This document shows, piece by piece, positions 20,656 to 29,587 of a DNA stretch of 64,000 nucleotides (position 1 is its first letter; each line of letters starts with the position of its first letter). A program made the position numbers and the translations under genes. Below the pieces are notes generated by a model. It made no database searches. It was not told where the DNA came from and was given only the letters and a program-made list of their open reading frames with translations. The stretch lies in NCBI GenBank assembly GCA_002699125.1, contig PABI01000151.1:1-64000 (forward strand), given 5' to 3'. The DNA comes from Anaerolineaceae bacterium. GTDB taxonomy: Bacteria > Chloroflexota > Anaerolineae > Promineifilales > Promineifilaceae.

Positions 20656-20726
20656 GGTGGAGTGAGCATCCTCAGATGCGAACGGTTGGAGCAAAACCTG
20701 CTCCTCATCTGAGAATGCTCTGCACC
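20656..20726. repeat. Inverted repeat after the haem-copper subunit I gene
   Basis: Arms GGTGGAGTGAGCATCCTCAG... and ...CTGAGAATGCTCTGCACC pair with few mismatches around a 27-base loop. It fills much of the 191-base gap before the copper-delivery gene. Likely an mRNA hairpin or a small dispersed element; no T-run follows. Confidence 0.6.
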
Positions 20727-20826
20727 TCGCTAAATGATTAAGATGTTAATCAACAGATTTCGCATATTGAAATGATTTTATCTGTTAAATCTGCATAATC
20801 TTTGATTTGCTTTTGGTTGGTGAAAA

Positions 20827-21594
20827 ATGTTAGCTGTTTTTGTGCTCGGTTTAACGGGGAGTTTGGGTCACTGCGCCACGATGTGTGGCGGCGTTTCGCT
20901 GCTGCTGGCGCGGCGCGGGGTGGCTCAGGGGTGGCGCTGGCTGCTGGTGCAGCTTGGTCGCGTCTCCAGCTATGCGTTTTTAGGGTTTTTGGCTGGCTGG
21001 ACCGGACAAAGTTTGGCTCAGGGGATGGCCATGGGGGGGGAGCATGGCGCCCACAGCGGGCACATGGCGGAAGCAGCAACGAATTCTTTCACCTCTGGGT
21101 TGGGAGCCTGGCAGGGTGGATTGGCTTTGGTGACGGCCGTTCTTGCGTTCTACATGGCGTTGGCAATGCTGGGTAGAGTGCCGTCACCGGAGCTGATCTT
21201 TGTGCGCATTACCCGCCTTTGGGGGCAGCTGATGCGCCGTTTGACGATTCAGAAAAGAAGTGAACAGGCTGGCCCGCTGACCGCTTTTGGTTTGGGGATA
21301 GCCTGGGGCTTTTTGCCGTGCGGCCTGGTCCTGGCGGCATTGCTGGCCGCGGCAGCCACCGGTTCGCCGCTGCTGGGTGGGCTGACGATGCTGGTTTTTG
21401 GTTTGAGCACGCTGCCGCTCACCTGGGGCATGGGCTTGCTGGCGCGACGTTCTGGCTGGCAAACGGCCGTGCCCCATCTGCGTCTGGTCGGAGCCATGGC
21501 TGTGGTTTTATTTGGCGTTCAGATGAGCCTGCGCGGCCTGGCAATGTGGGGCTGGGTAAACCATCTGCACGTGGGGAGCGTGATGCTGTGGTAA
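20827..21594 (+). CDS. DsbD_2/TauE-like membrane protein (copper delivery type)
   Basis: A 255-residue protein with about six helices, belonging to the 'sulfite exporter TauE/SafE' annotated group (DsbD_2 domain) found next to copper ATPases in oxidase loci. Paired internal repeats show GSLGHCATMCGG and WGFLPCGLVLAALLAAAATG, with cysteines in membrane helices as in copper or thiol carriers such as CcdA. A His-rich loop (GGEHGAHSGHM) could bind metal. Its stop overlaps the start of the P-type ATPase by seven bases. Role inferred: supplying copper to CuA or CuB. Confidence 0.8.
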   Translation: MLAVFVLGLTGSLGHCATMCGGVSLLLARRGVAQGWRWLLVQLGRVSSYAFLGFLAGWTGQSLAQGMAMGGEHGAHSGHMAEAATNSFTSGLGAWQGGLALVTAVLAFYMALAMLGRVPSPELIFVRITRLWGQLMRRLTIQKRSEQAGPLTAFGLGIAWGFLPCGLVLAALLAAAATGSPLLGGLTMLVFGLSTLPLTWGMGLLARRSGWQTAVPHLRLVGAMAVVLFGVQMSLRGLAMWGWVNHLHVGSVMLW

Positions 21595-23987
21595 ACCAAG
21601 CTGTGGCCTGCGATTTGTGCGGCCTGCCCGCCTGGCATCCCATCGAAGCCGAGAATGGCCAAACCTTTTGCTGCCCATCCTGCCGTGAAGTGAGTGAACT
21701 GCTGGGGGAAGCGGAAGCTGTGGCGGAAACATCGTTGGCCGAGAGTGGGGAAAGGGAAACGGCCGTATTCTCTCTAGGCGGCCTGTGGTGTTCCTCATGT
21801 GCCTGGCTCATTCAGGAACGGCTGGCCCGCACGCCGGGCGTGGCTGAAGCCGACGTCAGCTTTTTGCAGCGCGAGGCCCGCGTCAGCTACGACCCGGCGC
21901 AGGTGACGCCCAAAAAGGTGGCGCGGCGCGTGCGCCAGCTTGGTTACCGCGCCTGGGCCGAAGGAGAATCGGCCGGGGATGAGGAAGAAGCGCACTGGAA
22001 CCGGCTGCTGATCAGCGGCGTGCTGACCATGCACATCATGGTGCTGAGCTTCATGCTTTACTTCCGCCAATGGACCGGCCGCGCCACGCCAGATACCGAA
22101 TGGCTGGCTCACATTTTTGAAATCATGATTTTGTTCATGAGCGTGCCCGCCGTGCTTCTTCTGGGACTGCCCATCTTGCGCGCCGGTCTGGCCGGTTTGC
22201 TGCGTGGGCGGCCCAACACCCACACATTCATCGCCATCGGTGCGTTTTCCGCTTTTGGCCTTTCCTTGCGCAACTTTATTTTAGGGCAGGGCGGTATCTA
22301 TTTTGATACAGCCGCTGTCCTGCTCTTTTTAGTGGCCATTGGCCGTTGGCTGGAGATGCGGGCGCACAAAGTGAGCAATGAAGCGGTGACCCAACTGTGG
22401 CAGCAGGTGCCGCCGCAGGCCACCTGGCTCACGGCCGACGGCCAGCAGCAAATTGCGGCCGATGCCGTGCCGCCGGGCGGGCGCGTTTTGGTGCGGCCGG
22501 GAGAACGTTTTCCAGTGGATGGCCTGGTGGCTGCCGGTGAAGGGGACGTGGATGAAAGTCTGCTCACCGGTGAGCCGGAAGCGGTCAGCCGCAAGGTGGG
22601 CGACCCGGTGCGGGCGGGAACTATCAACCTGGACGGTTCTTTTGAGGTGATCACCTCGGCCACCGGCGCGGCGACGATGGTGGGCCAGATTGGCCGCCTG
22701 CTGCACCAGGCGTTGTGGCAGCGCGCCCCAGTCGAGCGATTGGCCGACAAGGTGGCGGCGCTGATGGTGCCCGCGGCCGTTTTCCTGGCAGCCATCACTT
22801 TCATTTATTGGTCCAACCAGGCCGGTTTTGAGACCGGGCTAATCGTGGCCCTGTCCGTTTTGCTCATTGCCTGCCCTTGTGCGCTGGGCATTGCCACGCC
22901 GCTGACGCTGTGGCTGGGTTTGGGACGGGCCACGGAGTACGGGATCATTTTGCGGCAGACGGCCGTTTTGGAACAGCTGGCCCAGGTAAACCAGGTTTTC
23001 TTCGACAAAACCGGCACGCTGACCCAGCGGCCGTTGCAATTGCAAACAGTGGCCACAGAAAAGCTTGACGAAGATGAATTTATGCGTTGGGTAACGGCCG
23101 TTGAAGCCCATTCCGAACATCCTGTGGCCAAATCTCTGGTGGCCGCCGCTGCTCTGGACGATAAACTGCCGCAGGTTGAACTGTTCCGCGCCCTGCCGGG
23201 CAAAGGGGTGACGGCGATGGTGAATGGCCAGCCGGTGTGGGCCGGCAGCCGTCGTTTGATGACGGCCGTCAACCTACATCTTTCGGCCCGTTTAGCGGCG
23301 CAGGCCCAGGCGTGGCAGGCACAAGGGTTGATGGTGATTTACGCCGGATGGAACGGCAGCGTGCAGGGAATTATTGGTTTAGGGGAGCGACTGCGGGCAG
23401 AAACGGCCGTTACCTTCCAAAAATTACAGGCAGTTGGTGTGCAAATTTCGGTACTCACCGGTGATGATGAAATTGCCGGACTGCGCTGGCAGCGACAGTT
23501 GGGTGTTCCCGTGCGCGCGGCTTTGGCCCCGTCAGATAAAGTTGAGCATCTGCGGGCGGCCGGCCCCGGCACGTTGATGGTGGGCGACGGCATCAACGAC
23601 GGTCCGGCATTGGCCGCGGCCTCGGTGGGCATTGCCGTCAGCCAGGGCACCGATGTGGCCCAGGAAGCCGCCGACGCCATTCTGATTCAGCAAAATTTAA
23701 CGGCCGTTCCCTGGCTCATCCAATTGTCCCGCAGAACCATGCGCACCGTGCGGCTCAATCTCGCCTGGGCCTTTTTCTACAATGTCGTCGGTCTGGGCCT
23801 GGCCATTACGGGACATTTGCAACCGGCGCTGGCCGCACTGCTGATGGTGCTGAGCAGCGCGGTGGTCACGGGCAATGCTCTGCGCCTGCGCAACTTTCCT
23901 ATAGTAAACGAAATTGACCCCCTGGAGCCAAACGAAACTTCACGGATTAAGAACGTAGGGCAATTTTATAAAATTGCCCAACAGTAA
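21588..23987 (+). CDS. Copper-translocating P-type ATPase (CcoI/FixI-like)
   Basis: P1B-type ATPase of 799 residues from the GTG at 21588 (GTGGTAA overlap with the previous stop); the longer frame runs back through the upstream gene and is rejected. Order: N-terminal CDLC and CCPSC cysteines, an HMA domain with CSSC near residue 67, transmembrane helices, the actuator TGEPE loop, CPC in IACPCALG near 430, phosphorylation motif DKTGT near 473, hinge GDGIND near 665. The N-terminal double-cysteine region plus HMA is typical of CcoI/FixI, which load copper into haem-copper enzymes. The last ten residues (NVGQFYKIAQQ) are encoded by a 29-bp palindromic repeat. Confidence 0.9.
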   Translation: MVNQAVACDLCGLPAWHPIEAENGQTFCCPSCREVSELLGEAEAVAETSLAESGERETAVFSLGGLWCSSCAWLIQERLARTPGVAEADVSFLQREARVSYDPAQVTPKKVARRVRQLGYRAWAEGESAGDEEEAHWNRLLISGVLTMHIMVLSFMLYFRQWTGRATPDTEWLAHIFEIMILFMSVPAVLLLGLPILRAGLAGLLRGRPNTHTFIAIGAFSAFGLSLRNFILGQGGIYFDTAAVLLFLVAIGRWLEMRAHKVSNEAVTQLWQQVPPQATWLTADGQQQIAADAVPPGGRVLVRPGERFPVDGLVAAGEGDVDESLLTGEPEAVSRKVGDPVRAGTINLDGSFEVITSATGAATMVGQIGRLLHQALWQRAPVERLADKVAALMVPAAVFLAAITFIYWSNQAGFETGLIVALSVLLIACPCALGIATPLTLWLGLGRATEYGIILRQTAVLEQLAQVNQVFFDKTGTLTQRPLQLQTVATEKLDEDEFMRWVTAVEAHSEHPVAKSLVAAAALDDKLPQVELFRALPGKGVTAMVNGQPVWAGSRRLMTAVNLHLSARLAAQAQAWQAQGLMVIYAGWNGSVQGIIGLGERLRAETAVTFQKLQAVGVQISVLTGDDEIAGLRWQRQLGVPVRAALAPSDKVEHLRAAGPGTLMVGDGINDGPALAAASVGIAVSQGTDVAQEAADAILIQQNLTAVPWLIQLSRRTMRTVRLNLAWAFFYNVVGLGLAITGHLQPALAALLMVLSSAVVTGNALRLRNFPIVNEIDPLEPNETSRIKNVGQFYKIAQQ
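23955..23983. repeat. 29-bp palindromic repeat, copy 2 (inside the ATPase 3' end)
   Basis: GTAGGGCAATTTTAT plus AAAATTGCCCAACA; the core GGGCAATTTTATAAAATTGCCC is split by a perfect dyad. It is read as the last codons of the copper ATPase, so it has been captured into the protein. Confidence 0.75.
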
Positions 23988-23999
23988 AAGTAAACTTGT

Positions 24000-26162
24000 A
24001 TGTCTAAACAACATTCCATTTATCCTCGCCGCCGCTGGCTGCGTGCGCTTGAACGCGGCACGGCCTATTTTGAAAGGGCGATTAATCGCTTTAGTACGGT
24101 GAATGAACGGATACGGCCGTACAATCCCCTCTACCACCTGGGCACGTTGGCCATCTTTTTGCTCATTGTGCTGACGATTACCGGACTGTACCTTACCATT
24201 TTTTATCGCCCTGGCGTAGAGCGAGCGTATCCCAGCGTGGCGGCGCTGTCTGCTACCTGGCTGGGGTCGCTTATGCGCTCCGTGCATCGCTACGCCTCTG
24301 ATGCGCTGATTGTAGTGTCCATTTTGCACGCGCTGAAGATGTTTTTTAGCGACCGGTTTTGGGGCAGCCGCTGGCTGGCCTGGATTTCCGGCTGGCTGCT
24401 GGTGGTCTTGTTCTGGATTATTGGCCTGATGGGCTACTGGCTTATCTGGGACCAACAGGCGCAATGGCTGACGGAATATTTTATCGAGCTGCTGCAAGGC
24501 CCATTCGCCTACACCTTTTGGGGTGGGCAGGTGGCCTCGTCCACCTTCTCTCTTTTTGTGATTGTGCTCTTCTTGCATATCTTCCTGCCGATTTTGCTCG
24601 TGGTGGGCATCATTGTGCATTTGCTGCGGCTGGCGCGGGCCAGGTATTGGACACCCCGTTGGCTGATGCTGGCGGCTGTGGCTGCGCTGGTTGTGCTGGC
24701 GCTGTGGCGGCCCGTTCAGCTGGCGCTTCCAGCCGATGTGAATGCGCTGGTGCGGCAAACGTCGCTGGACTGGTGGTATTTGAGCTTCTTGCCGCTAACA
24801 GAGCAGTTGGGAAACGGAGTGTTTTGGGGAACGGCCGTTCTCATCCTCGTCGCTATCATGGCCCTGCCCTGGCTGCGACCGGGCCAGCACGATGGCCCGG
24901 CGGTGGTCATTGATGATGCCTGCACCGGATGCAGCGCCTGTGCCCACGAATGTCCCTTTAACGCCATCGACATGATGGAGCGCAACGATGATACCGAATA
25001 CAGCATGTTGGCCGTCGTGAAACCCGATCTTTGCACTGGCTGTGGCATCTGCGTCGGCGCCTGTCCCGACAAGGCCATCGAGCTGGATCGCCTGCATTCC
25101 GACGTCATTCGGCAGGATTTGCAGCGCAACTTGGCCCGTACCCAGCGAGAGGGCAAGCCGGCGATTGCTGTTTACGCCTGCGAACGACACGCTGCTTTGG
25201 GTACGCTGCCTCCTCTGGAAAACCCCAAGCCGCTGGCCGAAGCAACGCCCACCATCGGCGGCACGATTCCACTGTTGCAAGCCAAGCAGCCACCGCGCAT
25301 TAACGTTGGCAGTTGGCCAGACAGCCAGGGACAGCTCCGCCCGGTGATCACCTGCGTGGTGCCCTGCACCGGCATGCTGCATCCCAACTGGGCTGCCGAA
25401 ACGATTGCTGCCGGCGGAGCTGGTGCCATCGTGGTGAGCTGTCCGGCGCATGATTGTTCACACCGGGAAGGGCCCAACTGGATTGCCAGCCGGCTGAAGC
25501 GGCGGCGCACGCTGCGCCAGGGAAACGTGCACTTTTGGGAGCTGGCACCTGGCAGCCGCCGGCAGGTGCAGTCGCTGTGGGCACAGATGATTGGCGATGA
25601 AGCGCAGGCGGCTTCAGCGCGTCATGCCGGGACGGTGGTGGGCAGTGGTGCGGCCGTTTCCACACCATCCCGTTTTGCCTTTTTGCGCCATTCTTTAGCT
25701 GGATTTGTTATCCTCTTTTTTGCATTTTTGGGTGCAATTTTGCTGATGCCAACTACCGTAACCAATCAGCCGGAAGGTGGCCAGATTCGCCTGGTGATCA
25801 ATCATGGTGGCGAAGTGGCGGCGGCCTCGGGCGAACTATCTGCCGAAATCCTGGAGAAGTTGCCGGAGAATGTGGACCCGGCGCAGGTGCTGGGCGGCGA
25901 GCGGCTGCCCGTGCGCATTCGCGTAGCCATTGACGGCGAGCAGGTGATTGAAGAGAGTTACGAGGCGCGCGGCCTGCGGCAGGAAGGCTCCATCTATGGC
26001 GTGGAATCACAATGGGTCGCACCGGGCGAACATGCCGTACAGGTTTGGTTGATGGATGATGAGGTAGAATGGCGTCTGGTTTTTGACGACACGGTGACTG
26101 TGGCTGAGGACGGTGTGGTGCGGTTGCTGTACAATGCCGAGCACGATGTTTTTGAGCCATAA
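24000..26162 (+). CDS. Cytochrome b - 2[4Fe-4S] ferredoxin - MvhD/FlpD-like fusion membrane protein
   Basis: A 720-residue redox protein. Residues 40-290 form a cytochrome b with haem ligands H96/H110 and H193/H207 (13 residues between each pair, as in bc1) plus extra helices. Residues 300-360 hold two ferredoxin motifs, C308/C311/C314/C318 and C345/C348/C351/C355. Residues 385-530 resemble the hydrogenase delta subunit MvhD/FlpD with five cysteines (C394, C452, C456, C481, C486) and HDCSHREG. One more helix (565-585) precedes a C-terminal domain of about 130 residues, probably outside the cell. I infer electron transfer between a cytosolic donor, FeS centres, the b haems and a quinone pool. 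It follows the copper ATPase gene by 12 bases. Confidence 0.8.
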   Translation: MSKQHSIYPRRRWLRALERGTAYFERAINRFSTVNERIRPYNPLYHLGTLAIFLLIVLTITGLYLTIFYRPGVERAYPSVAALSATWLGSLMRSVHRYASDALIVVSILHALKMFFSDRFWGSRWLAWISGWLLVVLFWIIGLMGYWLIWDQQAQWLTEYFIELLQGPFAYTFWGGQVASSTFSLFVIVLFLHIFLPILLVVGIIVHLLRLARARYWTPRWLMLAAVAALVVLALWRPVQLALPADVNALVRQTSLDWWYLSFLPLTEQLGNGVFWGTAVLILVAIMALPWLRPGQHDGPAVVIDDACTGCSACAHECPFNAIDMMERNDDTEYSMLAVVKPDLCTGCGICVGACPDKAIELDRLHSDVIRQDLQRNLARTQREGKPAIAVYACERHAALGTLPPLENPKPLAEATPTIGGTIPLLQAKQPPRINVGSWPDSQGQLRPVITCVVPCTGMLHPNWAAETIAAGGAGAIVVSCPAHDCSHREGPNWIASRLKRRRTLRQGNVHFWELAPGSRRQVQSLWAQMIGDEAQAASARHAGTVVGSGAAVSTPSRFAFLRHSLAGFVILFFAFLGAILLMPTTVTNQPEGGQIRLVINHGGEVAAASGELSAEILEKLPENVDPAQVLGGERLPVRIRVAIDGEQVIEESYEARGLRQEGSIYGVESQWVAPGEHAVQVWLMDDEVEWRLVFDDTVTVAEDGVVRLLYNAEHDVFEP

Positions 26163-26167
26163 TTTTG

Positions 26168-26240
26168 AACCGCAAGGTGCGCCAAGGACGCAAAGAAACA
26201 AAGAGAAAAACTTTGCGTTCTCTGCGTTCTTTGCGGTGAA
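26168..26240. repeat. CGCAAAG-type inverted repeat
   Basis: Outer arms AACCGCAA... and ...TTGCGGTGAA with inner CGCAAAG and CTTTGCG pairs. A close relative lies at 46948-47020. Non-coding, in the gap before the DUF3565 gene. Confidence 0.7.
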
Positions 26241-26247
26241 TATTTGA

Positions 26248-26445
26248 ATGGAACAACCAATTGTTGGTTTTCATCAGGATGAGGTGGGGGATTGGGTGGC
26301 GGATCTGGCCTGTGGGCACACGCAGCACGTGCGGCACAACCCGCCGTTTAGTAATCGTCCCTGGGTTTTGACCCAGGAAGGTCGGCGGCGTTTTTTAGGG
26401 TTTGTGCTTAACTGCAAGCTGTGTGATGAGGAACGAGAGCAGTAG
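26248..26445 (+). CDS. DUF3565 protein
   Basis: A 65-residue protein that matches DUF3565 across its length: GFHQDEVGDWVADLACGHTQ, HVRHNPPF, RPWVLT, and the final NCKLCDE. Conserved cysteines and histidines (CGH, HVRH, CKLC) suggest a zinc or other metal site. The function of the family is not known. It ends in the TAG that begins the third 29-bp palindrome, and lies between the cytochrome b fusion and a Crp/Fnr gene. Confidence 0.85.
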   Translation: MEQPIVGFHQDEVGDWVADLACGHTQHVRHNPPFSNRPWVLTQEGRRRFLGFVLNCKLCDEEREQ

Positions 26446-26470
26446 GGCAATTTTATAAAATTGCCCAACA
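26442..26470. repeat. 29-bp palindromic repeat, copy 3
   Basis: Identical in its 29 bases to copy 2 (GTAGGGCAATTTTAT, AAAATTGCCCAACA). It supplies the stop codon of the DUF3565 gene and lies eight bases before the Crp/Fnr start. Confidence 0.75.
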
Positions 26471-26477
26471 ACGTGAT

Positions 26478-27185
26478 ATGATTCGGCCTATGGAAACGGC
26501 CGTCATTCAAGAAATCATCACCCGCTGTGCCCTGATGGACGGACTGACTGAAGAAGAATGTCGCGCTATCGTTCAACACAGCAGACATTACGAAATTTTG
26601 CAGGATCGCTTCTTTTTCCACCAGGGAGAGGACGCGACTGCTATGTATATCATTTTGTCCGGTCGGGCCAAGTTGACCCAGGTGACGCAAGCGGGTGAAC
26701 AGGTAATTGTAGGATATTGTGGCGCTGGAGATGGGCTAGGCATCATCGTGGCGCTTAGCGAGATTGATTACCCGTTGTCTGCTGAAGCCGTGACCGACTG
26801 CCAGGCAATCTGCTGGCAGCGGGACCAAATGAAAGCGTTGATGCTCACCTATCCACAGCTGGCCATTAACGGCATGGGCATGATTGCCCAACGGTTTGTC
26901 AAGCTGCAAGAGCGCTACCGAGACATTGCTACGCGGCGGGTGGAGCAGCGGGTGGCCCGGGCTTTGCTGCGATTGGTGCGGCAGTTTGGTAAAAAAGTAG
27001 ATGGCGGGGTGCTCATCGATATGCCGCTTTCCCGCCAGGATTTGGCCGAAATGACAGGCACAAATATTTACAACGTCAGCCGCATTTTGAGTAAGTGGGA
27101 GCGCGAGGAATGGATTGCCAGCCAGCGGCAGCGGGTCATTTTGTGTAAAGCGCATGAGCTGGTGGTTTTGGCGGAAGATCTGTAG
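26478..27185 (+). CDS. Crp/Fnr-family transcriptional regulator
   Basis: A 235-residue regulator: cyclic-nucleotide-type beta barrel (about residues 20-130, with FFFHQGEDATAMYIILSGRAKL), dimer helix, and a C-terminal winged helix with SRQDLAEMTGTNIYNVSRIL. It lacks the N-terminal cysteine cluster of Fnr and so resembles Dnr/NnrR-type sensors, many of which detect NO through haem. The recognition helix contains the VSR core that reads TTG half-sites. An inner ATG (26490) is possible; no strong ribosome site is seen. Its place in the haem-copper cluster suggests control of it. Confidence 0.85.
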   Translation: MIRPMETAVIQEIITRCALMDGLTEEECRAIVQHSRHYEILQDRFFFHQGEDATAMYIILSGRAKLTQVTQAGEQVIVGYCGAGDGLGIIVALSEIDYPLSAEAVTDCQAICWQRDQMKALMLTYPQLAINGMGMIAQRFVKLQERYRDIATRRVEQRVARALLRLVRQFGKKVDGGVLIDMPLSRQDLAEMTGTNIYNVSRILSKWEREEWIASQRQRVILCKAHELVVLAEDL

Positions 27186-27199
27186 GGTGTGGGGGAATC

Positions 27200-27427
27200 A
27201 TGATGATGGATAATAATTCACCCGTCGAATCGGAACAAATTGCGGAAATGATTATTTCTGACGTGTTGGAACGGTGGCCGAAAACGGCCGTTGTCTTCCA
27301 CAAGTATAATATGGCCTGCGTTGGCTGCGTAGTGGCACCGTTTTACGACATCGAAGCGGCTATTGACATTTACCGCCTCGACCGCGAACAGTTTTTGCAG
27401 GAATTAGTTACAGCGATAACAACCTAA
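27200..27427 (+). CDS. DUF1858 domain protein
   Basis: A 75-residue protein with the DUF1858 fold, annotated in databases as a hybrid-cluster-protein-associated disulfide domain. It shows ISDVLERWPKTAVVFHKYNMACVGC, with the paired cysteines C-x2-C typical of the family, and a helical end. Such domains are found with hybrid cluster protein, ScdA/RIC-type repair proteins and nitrogen-oxide enzymes. Directly follows the Crp/Fnr gene by 14 bases. Confidence 0.8.
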   Translation: MMMDNNSPVESEQIAEMIISDVLERWPKTAVVFHKYNMACVGCVVAPFYDIEAAIDIYRLDREQFLQELVTAITT

Positions 27428-27464
27428 AAAAGTATCCGGGTAATCTTTACAAAGAAGCTAAAAC

Positions 27465-27589
27465 TTGTCATTTCGACCCCTTCGACCTTGCTCAGGGCAA
27501 GCTACGGGAGAAATCCTTCTAAGTCTGGCAGAGTATCTGCCTTGCCACCATCAGAAAGATTTCTCGCCAAAAGCGGCTCGAAATGACAA
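27465..27589. repeat. MITE-like element (TTGTCATTTCGA ends)
   Basis: Terminal arms TTGTCATTTCGA and TCGAAATGACAA are exact complements 125 bases apart. Inner arms GAGAAATCCTTCT and AGAAAGATTTCTC also pair. No open frame inside. Elements with TGTCATTTCGA ends are widespread among bacteria; this one lies between convergent genes. Confidence 0.7.
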
Positions 27590-27617
27590 TTGAGGGTTGC
27601 ACGTAATTACGACAAGG

Positions 27618-29462
27618 CTATTTGTAGCCGAAGTGCGCTTCTCTCTGCGGCAAATCCACACCCTTTAGTTTAACTTCAACTACTGTGTCCAATGGCGTGG
27701 CTTCCTTTTTATAAATGGAGGTTTCGTTGCCTAAGTCGGGAAGCAGTATTAAATCTCGTTTGCCGCGCTGGTCGACCACGACGCCTTCCCCGGTCCAGTC
27801 CAGATGGCGCAGCAGATAAACGGCCGTCCAATGTTCATTCGACAATCGTTCCGCGTAACGCACGTCGCCGCTGACGGCGTATGCTGCTCCGACCCGTTCC
27901 ATCACCGCCTGTTCATCCAGCAGCGGATTGCCGCGTAAAAAGGCGCGCAGCTGCTGGTGGACCACCAAATCCAGGTAGCGGCGCAGCGGGCTGGTGGCCT
28001 GCACATATTGGTCCAGTCCCAGCCCGGCGTGGCGTCCCGGCGTGCTGCCCGGCTGGCTGCCCGTCATGGTGCGGCGGCGGGCAAAGTTGGCCGAGGGGGT
28101 GTTCCCTTCCACAATTTCCGTGGGCGGGTCCTGGGTGGTAAAGGGGATGGGGATGTTGTGCTGCCGGGCAAACTGGGCCACGGCTTCCCCGGTCATCAGC
28201 ATCGCTTCACGGACGAGATCGCGGCTTTGCAGGGCGGGGAGCGGCCGTATTTCCACTTCACCCTTGTCATTGAGCCGTATTTTCACCTCGGGCAAATCAA
28301 TTTGCACGGCACCGTTAGCCACGCGCCGCGCTTCGAATGCCTGGGCAATAGCCAGCAGCTCGCGGAAGGGGGATTCGTCCAGCCGCTCCTGTGCTTCATC
28401 GTAACTCAGGCGGGTGACACGCACCGTGCTGGGCACAATTTCCAGGTTGGTAATCGTGCCATCTGGCTGCACGTCTAGGCCAAAAGAGAGGGCAGGCGAA
28501 GTTTCGTTCAGGCCTAACGCCAGGGCCGACGTGGCTGTTTCCGGCAGCATGTGGATGGTGCCTTCGGGGAGGTAGAGGTTGGCACCGCGACCGCGCGCTT
28601 CTAAATCGGCGGGGCTGTCTGGCGTGACCAGGGCAGCAACGTCGGCGATGTGAACCCAGAGACGGCCGCTTCGGCTGTGCTCAGTGTAGGCGTCTTCCCA
28701 ACTTAGCGCGTCGTCCGGGTCGCGGCTGCCCTCATCGTCGATGGCCAGGGCCACCAGGTGGGTGAGATCGCGGCGCTCTTCTTGGGGCAACTTAGGCAGG
28801 GGCACCTCTGGCTGGCTGGTGGTAACGCCAATGCGGCTGGGGTAGGGATTGACGGTTTCATCCCAGTAACCTAATCGCAGCAGCAGGGCGTGGGCATTTC
28901 CCGGGTTTTCGTTTTGGTTGAGGTTGCGCAGCACCTGGCTGCGTTCTTGCTGGCCCATGGCCACGGCGGCGATTTCTTGCAGGTAACGGCCGTCTTCCGG
29001 CAAAAATTCGTTCTGATTTACGCGATTGGCAAACGCTTCCCATGCTTCGGCTTCGGCCGCTTTTTCAGCACGGGCTTCCTGTTCGGCAGCAACTTCTTCG
29101 GGGGTGCGGACAATGATTTCATCCATCGTGCCGCTGAAGCGGAGGCCATCATCCACCGCCTGCCAGATGACCCAGGCCGTAGCCGGGGTGAAATCATCGT
29201 AGGCCAGTTCGGACAGCTCTTCCAGGTTGGTGGTATCCCCGGCCAGCAGCTCCCAGGCAGTGAGCAGTTCACCTTGCGGTTTGGCCAGCTCACTGAACTG
29301 GCGCAGCGGGCCGGGATGGAGCAGCTCAATATCTTTGGGGCGCACGGAAACGGCCGTGCCATCCTGTAGTACAATATCGATCTTTTTAGCGCCGACACTG
29401 GTCACCCGCGCGGCTTGATTTTTGTAGAGAACAAAGTTGTCAGCACGAAAGTTATCATTCAT
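27618..29462 (-). CDS. RNase II/R-family exoribonuclease
   Basis: A 614-residue protein from the ATG at 29462; a TTG nine codons earlier is the alternative. The central RNB catalytic domain has IDDEGSRDPDDALSWED, the aspartate cluster that binds two magnesium ions, followed by LWVHIADVAALV and MLPETATSALALGL. A 3'-end SPLRRYLDLVVHQQL motif is diagnostic. The N-terminal part is shorter than in E. coli RNase R and resembles the plant/cyanobacterial RNase II type. It degrades RNA 3' to 5'. No ribosome site is visible. Confidence 0.9.
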   Translation of the reverse strand: MNDNFRADNFVLYKNQAARVTSVGAKKIDIVLQDGTAVSVRPKDIELLHPGPLRQFSELAKPQGELLTAWELLAGDTTNLEELSELAYDDFTPATAWVIWQAVDDGLRFSGTMDEIIVRTPEEVAAEQEARAEKAAEAEAWEAFANRVNQNEFLPEDGRYLQEIAAVAMGQQERSQVLRNLNQNENPGNAHALLLRLGYWDETVNPYPSRIGVTTSQPEVPLPKLPQEERRDLTHLVALAIDDEGSRDPDDALSWEDAYTEHSRSGRLWVHIADVAALVTPDSPADLEARGRGANLYLPEGTIHMLPETATSALALGLNETSPALSFGLDVQPDGTITNLEIVPSTVRVTRLSYDEAQERLDESPFRELLAIAQAFEARRVANGAVQIDLPEVKIRLNDKGEVEIRPLPALQSRDLVREAMLMTGEAVAQFARQHNIPIPFTTQDPPTEIVEGNTPSANFARRRTMTGSQPGSTPGRHAGLGLDQYVQATSPLRRYLDLVVHQQLRAFLRGNPLLDEQAVMERVGAAYAVSGDVRYAERLSNEHWTAVYLLRHLDWTGEGVVVDQRGKRDLILLPDLGNETSIYKKEATPLDTVVEVKLKGVDLPQREAHFGYK

Positions 29463-29508
29463 GCCGCAATTGTAGTGAGGCAGGCGCAATTGTGCTATTA
29501 AGTATCAG

Positions 29509-29565
29509 AGGTGCGACGCACTTGCTTTAGTGTAACGGAGTCATTTGAGGAAGTGCGTCGCACCT
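29509..29565. repeat. Inverted 15-mer AGGTGCGACGCACTT
   Basis: Perfect 15-base arms (29509-29523 and 29551-29565) around 27 bases, upstream of the fluoride channel gene. The same 15-mer makes a tight hairpin at 52133. Confidence 0.75.
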
Positions 29566-29587
29566 AAATATTTAAGGAGACTTTGGT

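Noticed and set aside
21318-21587. N-terminal extension of the copper ATPase frame
   Set aside because: It overlaps the whole 3' part of the upstream gene; the GTG at 21588 with the CDLC motif right after is the natural start.
29460-29587. Fluoride riboswitch before crcB
   Set aside because: I could not find the conserved pseudoknot and loop sequence; the gap holds an unrelated inverted repeat.
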